From NCBI GenBank assembly GCA_016209325.1, contig JACQWJ010000025.1, forward strand, positions 1-46,858: a DNA stretch of 46,858 nucleotides. The letters run 5' to 3'. Below, in pieces: positions 7,251 to 15,262 of this stretch; the first letter of the stretch is position 1; the number at the start of each line of letters is the position of its first letter. This DNA is from Candidatus Uhrbacteria bacterium (GTDB taxonomy: Bacteria; Patescibacteriota; Patescibacteriia; UBA9934; GWF2-40-263). The notes under the pieces were generated by a model that saw only the letters and a program-made list of their open reading frames with translations, was not told where the DNA came from and did not search any database. The translations under genes and the position numbers were made by a program.

Positions 7251-10200
7251 ATGACAGACGCGTTTAAACTCGGGAAGCGGGCACTCACGTCGTTCGTGGC
7301 CCTGGCGACGATCATTTCGTCGATCGGGATCTCGGCCCTCGTGGCTCCGCTCCAGGTCCGCGCGGCTTCGGCCGGCGACCTGATCAAGGGCACTACGCTC
7401 GCCACCCTGTACTACTACGCTGCGGACGGCAAGCGCTACACCTTCCCGAACGAAAAGACCTTCTCCACCTGGTACACTAACTTCAACGGCGTGAAGACGA
7501 TTTCCGACAGCGAACTGGCCGCCATTCCCTTGGCCGGCAACATCGTCTACCGCCCCGGCGTCCGCTGGATCAAGATCCAGAGCGATCCCAAGACCTACGC
7601 CGTGACCCCCCAGGGCAAGATCCGCTGGATCGAGTCCGAGGCGGTCGCCGTCGGCTTGGCGGGTTCCGACTGGAACACCATGATCGACGACGTCGCGGAC
7701 ACTTTCTTCGTCGACTACGCCCTCGGTTCCTCCCTCATGTCGGCCGCCGACGCCTTCAACGGCGCCCTCGTCACCATGAGCGGAACGAACTACCTGGTTT
7801 GGAACGGTCAAAAGCGCATGGTGACCTCGGAAGGCTCCAGCGCCAACTGGTTCCAGACTCGGGCTTGGCTTGACGGAACAGGCATCACGCTCGCCGGCCT
7901 CTCGGCCGGTTCGGACGTGACCGCCAAGGAATCCACCCTGACCGACGTCGCCCAGCTCGGGCAGACGGTCACTGGCGGCCTCTCGGTCAGCCTTGCTTCC
8001 GACACCCCGGCTTCAGCCACCATCCCGCAGGGCGCCGCTTCGGTTCCCTTCCTGAAGGTAAAGCTCATGGCCACTTCGGGTGACGTGACCATCGACCAGC
8101 TTGAGTTCAAGCTCGGCGGCGTGGGCGCGGTTTCGAACTTCGGCGACACCTACCTCTACAACGGGGACGTGCGCTGGACGGACGGCCGCTCCATCAACTC
8201 CTCGAGCCGTGTGGTGACGTTCGGCGCCTTGAACCTCAAGCTCAAGAGTGGCGAGACCAGCTACCTCACGCTCCGTGGTGACATCTCGACCACCGCCGTC
8301 GGCAGCGACACGGCGAACTTCTCGCTCGTGTCCACCAGCTCGGTGTCCGGCACGGCGACGGTTTCCGGCAACTTCCCGGTCACGGGCAACACCATGACCT
8401 TCTCGGAGACGGACGCTGGCACGCTCGTGGTTGACGCCTCGGGCAGCATCACCGATCCCACGATCGGCGAGGGCGACGCCACGATCGCCAAGTTCACCCT
8501 GGAAGCCGATGACGAGGATGCCTCAGTCGAGCGCATCACCCTCAACGTGGATGACGCTGGCGACCACAGCGACTTCAAGCTCTGGAAGAGCACCACGTTG
8601 TTGGCTTCTGGAACCGTCTCTAGCGACCTCGTGACCTTCGTCCTGAGCAGCCCGCTCAAGATCGACGAGGGCAACACGGAAACGCTGAAGGTGTCCGCGG
8701 ACATCGGCGGCGAATCCAACGACGTGGTCGCGATTGCGGTCGAGGAAGAGGCTGACGTTCTCGCCATAGGCGGTGACTTCGGCTTCAACATGTCGATTGA
8801 CATCACGGGCTACGATGAGACGGGAACCACCGCCTGCGCCACGAGCGCCGACGACTGCTCCCGGAGCGAAATCATCGGCGGCGAACTCACGTTCGCCTTC
8901 AACGGCCCGTCGTCCGACGACGTGTGTATCGACTGTAACGAGGAAGTCTTCTTCAAGTTCAAGTTGACCGCGGAGAACTGGACCGAAGTCAAGGAAATCC
9001 AGGTCCAGGTCGAGTGCGTTGCGGGTTCCGCTTCCGGCTGCGACGACGCAGCTGACAACGGGGACCTCTACAACGACGCGGCCGACGAGCCCAACCTCCA
9101 GGACATCAAGATCCGCAAAGTCGACAGCGGAACCACTTGGATGGGACCGGAAGAGCTTGACGACTCCGACGACACGCTCCAAACGCTGACGTTCAGTGAT
9201 GACCAAGTCATGACGGCTGGCACGACGCTCGACCTCGAGATCACCGCCGACGTCAACACCGATGCCATCGATGCCGACATCTACCAGTTCACCATCCTGA
9301 CCGATCAGGTGGTGGCCGAGGATGCCAACGGCGACGAACTGACGGCCGGCGAGGACATCATCCCGAGCGCGGACCTCGCGGGCAACGACTTCACGCTGAC
9401 CGACGCCGAAGTGACGGTGGACCTTTCGAGTCCGCCCTCCAGTGGCACCTACGTGAAGGGCGCCTCCAACGTTTCGGTGGTCGGCTTCACGTTTGACGCC
9501 GGCGATTCGTCCGACATCCTGATCGAAGAAGTCACCTTCGGCGCCATGGGCGACGACGACGGCTCCTTCACGGACGTCGACGAGGACCTCGACGTGGGCG
9601 ACTTCGTCCAGTCCTGCAGCATCTACGACAACGAGTCGGGCGCGCTCATTGACGGACCCGAGTCCGTGACGAGCGATGACGAAGTGCAGTTCGACAGCTT
9701 CAGCTGGACCATTGAGGCCGGCGAGAGCGACAAGCTGCTCCTCAAGTGCAACTTCGCCAACGTTGACAACGCCAGCGACACCAACGATGCGTTCGCCTTC
9801 TTCATCGCCTCTGCCGACGACATCGTCGCGCAGGATGAGGACGGCGACGAGATCGATGCCACCTTGGGCGACGACAACACCGACGGTGAAGTGGCGATCG
9901 CCATCACCGACGGCGGCACGCTCGCGATCAGCCAGGACGGTTCGACGGCCAAGTCGACCATCATCCTTGGCTCCTCGACTGGCGTGGCCATCTCCAAGTT
10001 CAAGTTCTCGGCGACCGACGAGCCGCAGATCGTGAAAACCATCAGCCTGCGCAACTGTGTGACGAGCGCGGTTGATGCCAACGACGACTGCGACGGCGAA
10101 GGTGACGAGACCGAAGGCGATGACGACATCGCCGCCAACGTGAAGGTCAGCTACCTCGACAAGGCCGGTGCCACCAAGACCAAGACAGGCTTCCTGTCGG

Positions 10201-11063
10201 GCGGCATGGTCACGTTCGAGAACCTCGACTTCTACGTTCCGACGAGCGGCACCCGCGTGCTCACCGTGACGGCGGACACGAACTCCGTGTCTTCCACTGG
10301 TGCGACCTCGGGCAGCGAATTCCAGCTCAACTTCGACGCTGAGACCACCGGAACCGCCGAATTCGAGGCGGTCGGTGAGGCTTCCGGCGAGAAGCTGACG
10401 GAGGCCGACGTGGACACCTACGTCTTGGGCAACAAGATGGAGATCCGCAAGACCAAGCTCACTATCGACAAGGCTTCCGGCAGCCCGTCGGGCGCCAGCG
10501 TCCCGGGCCTCTCCGAAGTCTTCCGCTTCAACGTCACGGCCGATTCCCGCGGATTCGTGCAGCTGAATGAGGTGATGTTCAAGGTCACCTCGACCGACGG
10601 CGTCGATTCCGACTGGAACACTTGCGCCAACATCGGCGTGGCTGGTGATTGGGAGCTCTACGACATCAACGACTCCTCCGAGAAGCTTGATGACGCAACC
10701 GACTACACGTTCCGTGAGTCCGACGGCTCCGCTTGCGAAGCCGGCGACGACCTCGCCTACGTGCACATCAACTTTGAGGGCAGCGCGACCAACCCGGCCG
10801 AGGAAATCGGCGCGGGCGAGACCAAGACCTACATCCTCCGCGCCGACACCACGGGTGCCGACACGAGCGAGGACGACTCGTTCCGCATCGACATTCCGGA
10901 CGAGTCCGAAGTTGACGCGCTCGCGACCTCGCTTGACGCGATCAGCTGGGAGGACGACGTCGAAGGCGCCGGTGCCGGTGCCGACGACGACGACGACTTC
11001 GGCGACATTGACGGCGAGTACGTGAAGAACTTGCCGGTCACCGGAGGCACCCTCGTGTACTAA
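7251..11063 (+). CDS. S-layer-like secreted protein, very acidic, 1270 residues
   Basis: The start is ATG 7251, which gives a clean signal peptide (RALTSFVALATIISSIGISA, likely cleavage near QVRA-AS at about 38). Residues about 50-165 form a domain (YYAADGKRYTFPNEKTF, SWY..F, IPLAGNIVYRPG, WIKI, IRWIESE, FFVDY) that recurs at the C-terminus of the 16-18 kb surface protein. The rest is a string of beta-rich modules of roughly 130-150 residues, extremely rich in Asp/Glu/Ser/Thr and poor in Lys, with paired Cys in several modules. The acidity suggests Ca2+ binding. No C-terminal anchor is evident (it ends PVTGGTLVY). It is probably a major cell-surface protein. A perfect palindrome and a terminator follow the gene. 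Confidence 0.75.
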   Translation: MTDAFKLGKRALTSFVALATIISSIGISALVAPLQVRAASAGDLIKGTTLATLYYYAADGKRYTFPNEKTFSTWYTNFNGVKTISDSELAAIPLAGNIVYRPGVRWIKIQSDPKTYAVTPQGKIRWIESEAVAVGLAGSDWNTMIDDVADTFFVDYALGSSLMSAADAFNGALVTMSGTNYLVWNGQKRMVTSEGSSANWFQTRAWLDGTGITLAGLSAGSDVTAKESTLTDVAQLGQTVTGGLSVSLASDTPASATIPQGAASVPFLKVKLMATSGDVTIDQLEFKLGGVGAVSNFGDTYLYNGDVRWTDGRSINSSSRVVTFGALNLKLKSGETSYLTLRGDISTTAVGSDTANFSLVSTSSVSGTATVSGNFPVTGNTMTFSETDAGTLVVDASGSITDPTIGEGDATIAKFTLEADDEDASVERITLNVDDAGDHSDFKLWKSTTLLASGTVSSDLVTFVLSSPLKIDEGNTETLKVSADIGGESNDVVAIAVEEEADVLAIGGDFGFNMSIDITGYDETGTTACATSADDCSRSEIIGGELTFAFNGPSSDDVCIDCNEEVFFKFKLTAENWTEVKEIQVQVECVAGSASGCDDAADNGDLYNDAADEPNLQDIKIRKVDSGTTWMGPEELDDSDDTLQTLTFSDDQVMTAGTTLDLEITADVNTDAIDADIYQFTILTDQVVAEDANGDELTAGEDIIPSADLAGNDFTLTDAEVTVDLSSPPSSGTYVKGASNVSVVGFTFDAGDSSDILIEEVTFGAMGDDDGSFTDVDEDLDVGDFVQSCSIYDNESGALIDGPESVTSDDEVQFDSFSWTIEAGESDKLLLKCNFANVDNASDTNDAFAFFIASADDIVAQDEDGDEIDATLGDDNTDGEVAIAITDGGTLAISQDGSTAKSTIILGSSTGVAISKFKFSATDEPQIVKTISLRNCVTSAVDANDDCDGEGDETEGDDDIAANVKVSYLDKAGATKTKTGFLSGGMVTFENLDFYVPTSGTRVLTVTADTNSVSSTGATSGSEFQLNFDAETTGTAEFEAVGEASGEKLTEADVDTYVLGNKMEIRKTKLTIDKASGSPSGASVPGLSEVFRFNVTADSRGFVQLNEVMFKVTSTDGVDSDWNTCANIGVAGDWELYDINDSSEKLDDATDYTFRESDGSACEAGDDLAYVHINFEGSATNPAEEIGAGETKTYILRADTTGADTSEDDSFRIDIPDESEVDALATSLDAISWEDDVEGAGAGADDDDDFGDIDGEYVKNLPVTGGTLVY

Positions 11064-11087
11064 GCTTCGGCTTAGACGCGACCCGAA

Positions 11088-11118
11088 GGTATGGGCGGGT
11101 CTCAGACCCGCCCATACC
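11088..11118. repeat. perfect 15-bp inverted repeat with one-base centre
   Basis: GGTATGGGCGGGTCT is followed by one C and its exact complement AGACCCGCCCATACC. It lies 25 bp after the stop of the S-layer-like gene, ahead of the bidirectional terminator. Such a stem would form readily in the mRNA 3' end and could protect it from degradation. Confidence 0.7.
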
Positions 11119-11184
11119 CCACAAGCCCGTCCGTTCCTGTGGCTCCATGGCTTTGGCCCATGGGAATCGGATGGGGAAGACGAC

Positions 11185-11224
11185 AAAAAACCGCCCTCGT
11201 TTGCGAGGGCGGTTTTGGTTTTTT
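11185..11224. terminator. bidirectional rho-independent terminator
   Basis: Stem CCGCCCTCG-TTTG-CGAGGGCGG (11191-11212) is flanked by an A-run on the left and a T-rich run (TTTTGGTTTTTT) on the right. It would terminate both the plus-strand S-layer-like gene and the minus-strand rluF gene that converge here. Confidence 0.9.
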
Positions 11225-11924
11225 ACGCAAGCGCCTTCATCAACCTCTCTTCTTCCTCCGGCGTCAGGTGCCGCCACGCGCCCGGGGGCAGGTTGTCGAG
11301 TGTGATGTGCATGACGCGGATGCGCTTCAGGGCTTTGACCTCGTACCCAAGCGTTTCGCACATGCGGCGGATCTGGCGGTTGCGCCCTTCCACGAGCACG
11401 ATCGAGAACAGGTCGGTTCCCATGCGGGCCACCCGTGCCGGGAGAGTCTTCCGTCCGTCGAACACCACCCCTTCCGCCATGTGTCGAAGAAACGTCTGGT
11501 TGAGCGGCCGGGCGAGGCGTACCACGTACTCCTTTTCGTGCCGCCCTTCCGACCGGAGGATGCGGTTGACGATGTCGCCGTCATTCGTGAGCAGGATGAG
11601 CCCAGAGGAGGCCACGTCCAAGCGCCCGATATGGAACAGGCGTTCGGGATAGCCGACCGCCTCGATGATATTGTCCCGGGCGTTCGGGTCCCCCGTGCAG
11701 ATAATCCCGACCGGCTTGTGGTATGCCAGATAGACGCGTCTGGACGGTTGTTTTGAAACGCGTTGACCGTTCACCATGATCGTCTCGTTGCCTTGCACTT
11801 TTTCCCCTAGTCCCACCGCGCGTCCATCCACCCGCACCTTTCCAGCTTCAATCAGTCGGTCCGCTTCACGTCGTGAACAGACGCCGGATGACACCAGGAA
11901 TTTGTTGAGGCGAACGGGTTCCAT
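11223..11924 (-). CDS. rluF: 23S rRNA pseudouridine synthase, RluF/RluB type
   Basis: The protein converts a uridine of 23S rRNA to pseudouridine. An S4 RNA-binding domain covers about residues 4-50 (LNKFLVSSGVCSRREADRLI). The catalytic RsuA/RluB-family core follows, with the nucleophile Asp in GRLDVASSGLILLTNDGD, then HEKEYVV and the GRNRQIRRMCETLGY motif. The pattern after the catalytic loop (EKEYVVRLARPL, RIRVMHITL, PPGAWRHLT) resembles RluF more than RluB, but the exact target base cannot be read from sequence. The 233-residue length fits. It is monocistronic, convergent with the S-layer-like gene. Confidence 0.85.
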   Translation of the reverse strand: MEPVRLNKFLVSSGVCSRREADRLIEAGKVRVDGRAVGLGEKVQGNETIMVNGQRVSKQPSRRVYLAYHKPVGIICTGDPNARDNIIEAVGYPERLFHIGRLDVASSGLILLTNDGDIVNRILRSEGRHEKEYVVRLARPLNQTFLRHMAEGVVFDGRKTLPARVARMGTDLFSIVLVEGRNRQIRRMCETLGYEVKALKRIRVMHITLDNLPPGAWRHLTPEEEERLMKALA

Positions 11925-11962
11925 GTGAGTGAGTATGTTACACTGGATGGTAAACGCGTTTT

Positions 11963-12355
11963 ATGGGAAAGGCAATCCGCAACCGCTCGATGATGTTTCT
12001 GCCGCTGGCCGTGTGCGCGGCGACGGTGCTTGTCGTCTTTCTACGCGGACCGGAAGAGATTCGCGTGGAAAGAGAGGTTCAGAAACTGATGCAGGAGCTT
12101 CTCGCCCATCCTCCCATTGGCGCGGTAGGGTATCACGTCACCGCAGCCATGTCCACGCAGCTCAACGATTTCGTGCTTGTCGACGAAGAAGCGGGGAGGG
12201 GAGGATGCGCCGGCCGCTTTCAGCACGGCACGCGCCAACAAGCCACCTGGGCTGATGCCCACATCGGCACCGAAGTGTCTTCTGCTCTATTGCGCGTCCA
12301 GGTGTTGTGGGAAATCGACGCGGATGGCTGTCCGTCCGGCCAAACGGTGCGTTAA
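11963..12355 (+). CDS. small exported or membrane-anchored protein, unknown
   Basis: The 130-residue product starts MGKAIRNRSMMFLPLAVCAATVLVVF: a basic N-terminus and one hydrophobic helix (about 10-26), so it is either exported or anchored facing out. The remainder is a compact mixed domain with two Cys (GGCAGRF, DADGCPSG) and no recognised motif. An overlapping reading in another frame (11929-12255) is arginine-rich and looks like a shadow. No Shine-Dalgarno is obvious. Function unknown. Confidence 0.6.
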   Translation: MGKAIRNRSMMFLPLAVCAATVLVVFLRGPEEIRVEREVQKLMQELLAHPPIGAVGYHVTAAMSTQLNDFVLVDEEAGRGGCAGRFQHGTRQQATWADAHIGTEVSSALLRVQVLWEIDADGCPSGQTVR

Positions 12356-12436
12356 GCGGCGTTGCCACGTGTTTGCCGCTTTGATACACTGACTCCGATA
12401 ACATGTTCATTTTTGTTCCTTAGCTGGAAGGAGGAT

Positions 12437-12787
12437 ATGCCAAAGAAAGCCAAGGCCGCGCGTGCGGCAACGACGGAACCGATCATTAAGCCTGTCGTTC
12501 GACGTCGTGCCGTGTCCGTCGCGCGCGGCAAGAAGAAGGCCCGCCCCGTTTCGCCGGTTTCCAAAACCGTGGTGCGCAAAAAGCGCCTGGCTCCCGTTCT
12601 GAAAGCGGAAGCCGCTCCGGCCGTGCATGCAGAGCCGAAGAAACCGACGCCGGTTTCGACCGCCGCCGCTCCCCATTGCGCGGAATGCCAGTTCATTCCG
12701 CTCGGGTCCGCCGTCATGGTAGCCGTGCTCTCCGGCCTAGTCGTTGCTCTGTCCATGTGTCTTATGCAAGCCATGTTGTTCCTATGA
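12437..12787 (+). CDS. basic Ala/Lys/Pro-rich protein with C-terminal membrane helix
   Basis: The start is set at ATG 12437 because GGAAGGAGG lies directly before it; an upstream in-frame ATG at 12362 has no ribosome binding site and an unlikely N-terminus. The 116-residue product is very basic and disordered-looking (repeats of KKAKAARA, RRRAVSVARGKKKARP, Pro/Ala linkers). It ends in one helix (IPLGSAVMVAVLSGLVVAL) preceded by a CAEC pair. It is tail-anchored with a positively charged cytoplasmic region, perhaps contacting nucleic acid. The fold-back element at 12789 begins one base after its stop. Confidence 0.65.
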   Translation: MPKKAKAARAATTEPIIKPVVRRRAVSVARGKKKARPVSPVSKTVVRKKRLAPVLKAEAAPAVHAEPKKPTPVSTAAAPHCAECQFIPLGSAVMVAVLSGLVVALSMCLMQAMLFL

Positions 12788-12788
12788 T

Positions 12789-12917
12789 GGGACCTCTGCA
12801 AAAGTGCGTCTTTTCGTCTCACGGGCACCCGTTGACCCCGCTCAACGTAGTGTCTACTACGTCTCGCGGGGCTCAACAGCCCGTTCAACGAAAATCCATC
12901 CCTTTTTCAGAGGTCCC
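12789..12917. mobile_element. 129-bp fold-back MITE-like element
   Basis: The terminal inverted repeats are GGGACCTCTGCAAAAG (12789-12804) and CTTTTTCAGAGGTCCC (12902-12917), 15 of 16 matching. The two halves stay complementary inward: TTTTCGT blocks, ACGGGC/GCCCGT, CCCCGC/GCGGGG and ACGTAGT/ACTACGT at the centre, so the whole unit folds into one long hairpin. It is flanked by GAT on both sides, a possible 3-bp target duplication. It exactly fills the gap between two genes and its right end supplies AGAGG 5 bases before the next ATG. Confidence 0.75.
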
Positions 12918-12918
12918 G

Positions 12919-13554
12919 ATGAAATTCCGTTTTCTCGTCGGAGGACTTTTCCTGTTCCTCATCCTGGCCGGGGCCGGCTGCTCGGGCGCGTCCGAGCCGG
13001 CGTCCGATCCCACGACAAACAGTAACTCATCCGGCGCTGCCGCCTCCAACGCACCGACCAGTATGCAAAATCCCTCCGCGCCCGCTGCCTCGTTCGTCGG
13101 CGTCCTGCCGGCAGAGAAGATCCAGAACAAGGTGATTCGCATCAAGACCGCCAAAGGAGACGTGACGTTCGAGTTGTTTCCGGACACCGCGCCGCTCGCC
13201 GTCTCGAACCTCGTGGCGCTCGCGGAAGCCGGGTTTTACGACGGCCTGGTTTTCCACCGCCGCGAGGAAGGGTTCGTGATCCAAGGTGGCGACCCGCTCG
13301 GCAACGGCCGCGGCGGTCCCGGCTACACCTTCGCGGACGAGCTGAAGGACGAGTACGCCTACCAGCGCGGCATCGTGGCCATGGCCAACCGCGGCCCGGA
13401 CACGAACGGCTCCCAGTTTTTCATCATGCTCGCCGATACACCTCTCCCCAAGAGCTACACGATCTTCGGTAGGGTCGTGGAAGGCATGGAGGCCGTCGAC
13501 CAGATCAAGGTCGGAGACGAGATGATCGAAGTGAGGGTCGAGGAGAAGCCATAG
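12919..13554 (+). CDS. lipoprotein peptidyl-prolyl cis-trans isomerase, cyclophilin type
   Basis: The protein should speed proline isomerisation in secreted proteins on the outer face of the membrane. The start ATG 12919 gives a signal sequence (MKFRFLVGGLFLFLILAGAGC) with a lipobox-like end and Cys at about 21. A Ser/Asn/Ala-rich linker follows to about 75, then a compact cyclophilin domain: VTFELFPDTAPLAVSNLVAL, YDGLVFHR, FVIQGGDPLGNGRGGPGY, GIVAMANRGPDTNGSQFFIM, YTIFGRVVEGM. The catalytic Arg (FHR) and the GSQFFI motif are present. The Shine-Dalgarno (AGAGG) comes from the end of the fold-back element. A terminator follows at 13574. Confidence 0.9.
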   Translation: MKFRFLVGGLFLFLILAGAGCSGASEPASDPTTNSNSSGAAASNAPTSMQNPSAPAASFVGVLPAEKIQNKVIRIKTAKGDVTFELFPDTAPLAVSNLVALAEAGFYDGLVFHRREEGFVIQGGDPLGNGRGGPGYTFADELKDEYAYQRGIVAMANRGPDTNGSQFFIMLADTPLPKSYTIFGRVVEGMEAVDQIKVGDEMIEVRVEEKP

Positions 13555-13573
13555 AAATTTGCAAAGACGCGGG

Positions 13574-13599
13574 AAAGCAAGATGAACAATCTTGCTTTT
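13574..13599 (+). terminator. rho-independent terminator after the cyclophilin gene
   Basis: AAAGCAAGAT (13574-13583) pairs with ATCTTGCTTT (13589-13598) around a 5-base loop and continues into a short T-run. It lies 20 bp past the stop of the lipoprotein cyclophilin gene. Confidence 0.65.
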
Positions 13600-13642
13600 C
13601 GGTTGAATAGAAAAGAGCCCCGAGGACAGGGCTTCAGAGGAT

Positions 13643-13837
13643 ATGCAATTCGTATCGAACGTTCATGCGGTATCCAAGGTAGTTCAAGATATCTTGGACG
13701 GCATGCTTGTACGCAAACTTTCTCCCGACGGCTCGTCCCCCATCTTCCCGATCCGTGCTTACCGTGAACAGTATGACCCGCGGTTCGTTTCCAGACTATT
13801 CGTTTACGACGAACAGAAGACTCAAAAAGAGTTGTGA
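13643..13837 (+). CDS. possible 64-residue protein, unknown
   Basis: An ATG at 13643 just after AGAGG opens a 64-residue frame with balanced composition (MQFVSNVHAVSKVVQDIL, then PIRAYREQYDPRFVSRLFVY) and a Lys/Gln-rich end. It has no signal peptide or membrane helix and no recognised family. The spacing from AGAGG to ATG is short (2 bases), which weakens the case. It lies in a 550-bp stretch between the cyclophilin and the 14.1-kb gene that otherwise lacks a clear gene. Confidence 0.4.
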   Translation: MQFVSNVHAVSKVVQDILDGMLVRKLSPDGSSPIFPIRAYREQYDPRFVSRLFVYDEQKTQKEL

Positions 13838-13904
13838 GTTCATCAAATGCCTCTGTATAGACATTACACTCCACAATCGGACTGAATTGTCGTATAATGA
13901 AAGA

Positions 13905-14066
13905 ATGAAAAAGACTAAACTTAGCAATAAACAAGAATCAGAATTACGTGGTGTTGTCTCTCTCAAGAACACTCAAGCCATGAAAGATTTCGTCAAATAT
14001 TTAAACACGAACCGATTTAATTATTCTTTACTCGGATTTCATTGTCAGTCCAGTTGTGAAGTGTGA
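13905..14066 (+). CDS. possible small Lys-rich protein in an AT-rich pocket
   Basis: An ATG at 13905, eight bases after TATAAT (13893-13898), starts a 53-residue frame rich in Lys and Asn (MKKTKLSNKQESEL, then MKDFVKYLNTNRFNYSLLGF, two Cys near the end). Codons are AT-rich, unlike the neighbours, which fits an acquired gene or simple chance. No -35 box is convincing. It could be a leaderless small protein. Low certainty. Confidence 0.35.
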   Translation: MKKTKLSNKQESELRGVVSLKNTQAMKDFVKYLNTNRFNYSLLGFHCQSSCEV

Positions 14067-14102
14067 GTTCTATAGTGGGTTAAATTGTTCTCGCCATTTT
14101 CT

Positions 14103-14465
14103 ATGCCTTCACTCAGTCATGTCAGGCGACCCTCTCCGGAACATGTTCAGCCTCCTCAGGAATTCCGCTTGAGTCCTGAGGAAGGAATCTTTTTTGGGAG
14201 CAAAGTACAAGCGGATTATTTAAAACATCGGGGGTTTTACGATGCAACTGATCCTTTGAGGCAACTCAAAATGAACGTGTGGCTGGAGCATTACGGACTT
14301 AGGTTTCGGGAGTTGTGGAATGCAAACACGAACGAACTGAAACAGAACGCTATTTTGGCTTCCCAAGGAGGAAAGTCATGGGATGATGTCTATAGGCAAA
14401 TCGAAGACTTGTTGAAGGACTCGAAGGATGCATTTGAGGCATGGGTTAGGGAACAAGCTCACTGA
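14103..14465 (+). CDS. conserved-looking small soluble protein, unknown
   Basis: The 120-residue product (start ATG 14103; an upstream TTG at 14085 is also in frame) has a Pro-rich N-terminus and then a helical, mostly soluble body (FFGSKVQADYLKHRGFY, LRQLKMNVWLEHYGLRFREL, WDDVYRQIEDLLKD). No membrane helix or known motif is visible. It runs directly into the Smr gene, which starts about 12 bases later, so they may be co-transcribed. The mild AT bias matches the pocket upstream. No function is assigned. Confidence 0.6.
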   Translation: MPSLSHVRRPSPEHVQPPQEFRLSPEEGIFFGSKVQADYLKHRGFYDATDPLRQLKMNVWLEHYGLRFRELWNANTNELKQNAILASQGGKSWDDVYRQIEDLLKDSKDAFEAWVREQAH

Positions 14466-14477
14466 TTGCGTACCAAG

Positions 14478-14816
14478 ATGGGTATGTTGAAAAGAGGTGT
14501 GCTGCGTCCCCCGCTCAAAGACCCGCTCGCGGGAGCGGAACTCGATCCGAACCTGCCTGCTGTCGACCTGCATGGTCTCTCGAGTGACCAGGCTCTGTGC
14601 GAGCTCGACGCGTTCCTCCACCGCGCCTACGTTGGGGGTATTCCCGCAGCGCGCATCATCTACGGACGAGGAACGGGTCGCCTCCTGGCGGCCGTTTCGC
14701 ATTTCCTGCGGACGCATCCTTTGGTAGAGTACGCCCGAGGATCGGATCAGCCCGCGGAAATCGGCGGCGTGACCTACGTCCTCCTGGTCCGCGCCTTTCC
14801 TGAGAGCCTTCATTGA
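14478..14816 (+). CDS. Smr-domain protein
   Basis: A stand-alone Smr (small MutS-related) domain fills most of the 112 residues: the DLHGLSSDQALCELDAFL helix, the RIIYGRGTGRL catalytic-site loop (H/GxGxG type), LRTHPLVEYARGS and an EIGGVTYVLL strand. Smr domains bind and nick branched DNA or cut RNA stalled on ribosomes; which applies here is not visible. ATG 14478 is chosen over TTG 14466. Its last bases overlap a possible TTG start of the next gene. Confidence 0.85.
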   Translation: MGMLKRGVLRPPLKDPLAGAELDPNLPAVDLHGLSSDQALCELDAFLHRAYVGGIPAARIIYGRGTGRLLAAVSHFLRTHPLVEYARGSDQPAEIGGVTYVLLVRAFPESLH

Positions 14817-14824
14817 TTTTCTCT

Positions 14825-15256
14825 ATGTATCTCCAAAGCGTCGACTTCAAGTCGAACGGTTCCATCCCTGTCCTCCATACGTGCGACGGCGCCAGCGTGT
14901 CGCCGCATTTAGAATGGGGAGGCCTGCCCAAGGGAACCCAAAGCCTGGCCGTCAGCTGCTTCGATCCCGATTCTCCGAGTGGCACATTCGCCCATTGGCT
15001 GATTGTGAACATTCCTCCGACGCTTCCCGAAGTCGCCCAGGGCGGAAGAACAGGCGGGCAGGAGCTGGTTAACGACTTCGGTGCCCGGGGGTACGGCGGC
15101 CCATGCCCGCCCAAGGGGACGCATCGGTACGTGTTCACTCTGTACGCTCTCGACGTCGAGCGTCTGGAAGGCGTCACACGCGAGAGGTTCGCCGAACACG
15201 TCGAGAAGCATGTCATTGAGCGAACAGAACTTATCGGCAAGTACCGCCGTAAATAA
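14825..15256 (+). CDS. YbhB/YbcL-family PEBP-like protein
   Basis: The 143-residue protein is a phosphatidylethanolamine-binding/Raf-kinase-inhibitor-like fold. Both signature motifs are visible: the ligand-pocket motif DPDSPSGTFAHWLIVNIPP-like block at about 55-73 and GPCPPKGTHRYVFTLYALD at about 95-113. The start is ATG 14825 (a TTG at 14813 overlaps the Smr stop). No signal peptide is present, so it is cytoplasmic. The physiological ligand of bacterial members is unknown. It is tightly packed with the Smr and HD genes. Confidence 0.9.
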   Translation: MYLQSVDFKSNGSIPVLHTCDGASVSPHLEWGGLPKGTQSLAVSCFDPDSPSGTFAHWLIVNIPPTLPEVAQGGRTGGQELVNDFGARGYGGPCPPKGTHRYVFTLYALDVERLEGVTRERFAEHVEKHVIERTELIGKYRRK

Positions 15257-15262
15257 GCCCCT

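Noticed and set aside
7251-11063. CRISPR or tandem DNA repeats inside the S-layer-like gene
   Set aside because: Repetition is at protein-module level and diverged; there are no exact direct repeats with spacers.
8523-11186. 887-residue minus-strand ORF opposite the S-layer-like gene
   Set aside because: It is a shadow of the strong G/C third-position bias on the plus strand; the composition is Val/Gly/Arg-rich with no motif or ribosome binding site, and the plus frame has signal peptide and repeats.
11929-12255. 108-residue plus-strand ORF overlapping the 130-residue gene
   Set aside because: Arg/Ser/Gly-rich shadow frame without a membrane helix; the overlapping frame starting at 11963 is more protein-like.
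13455-13934. 159-residue minus-strand ORF opposite the cyclophilin end
   Set aside because: It crosses the cyclophilin coding end and the terminator, and has no motif or ribosome binding site.
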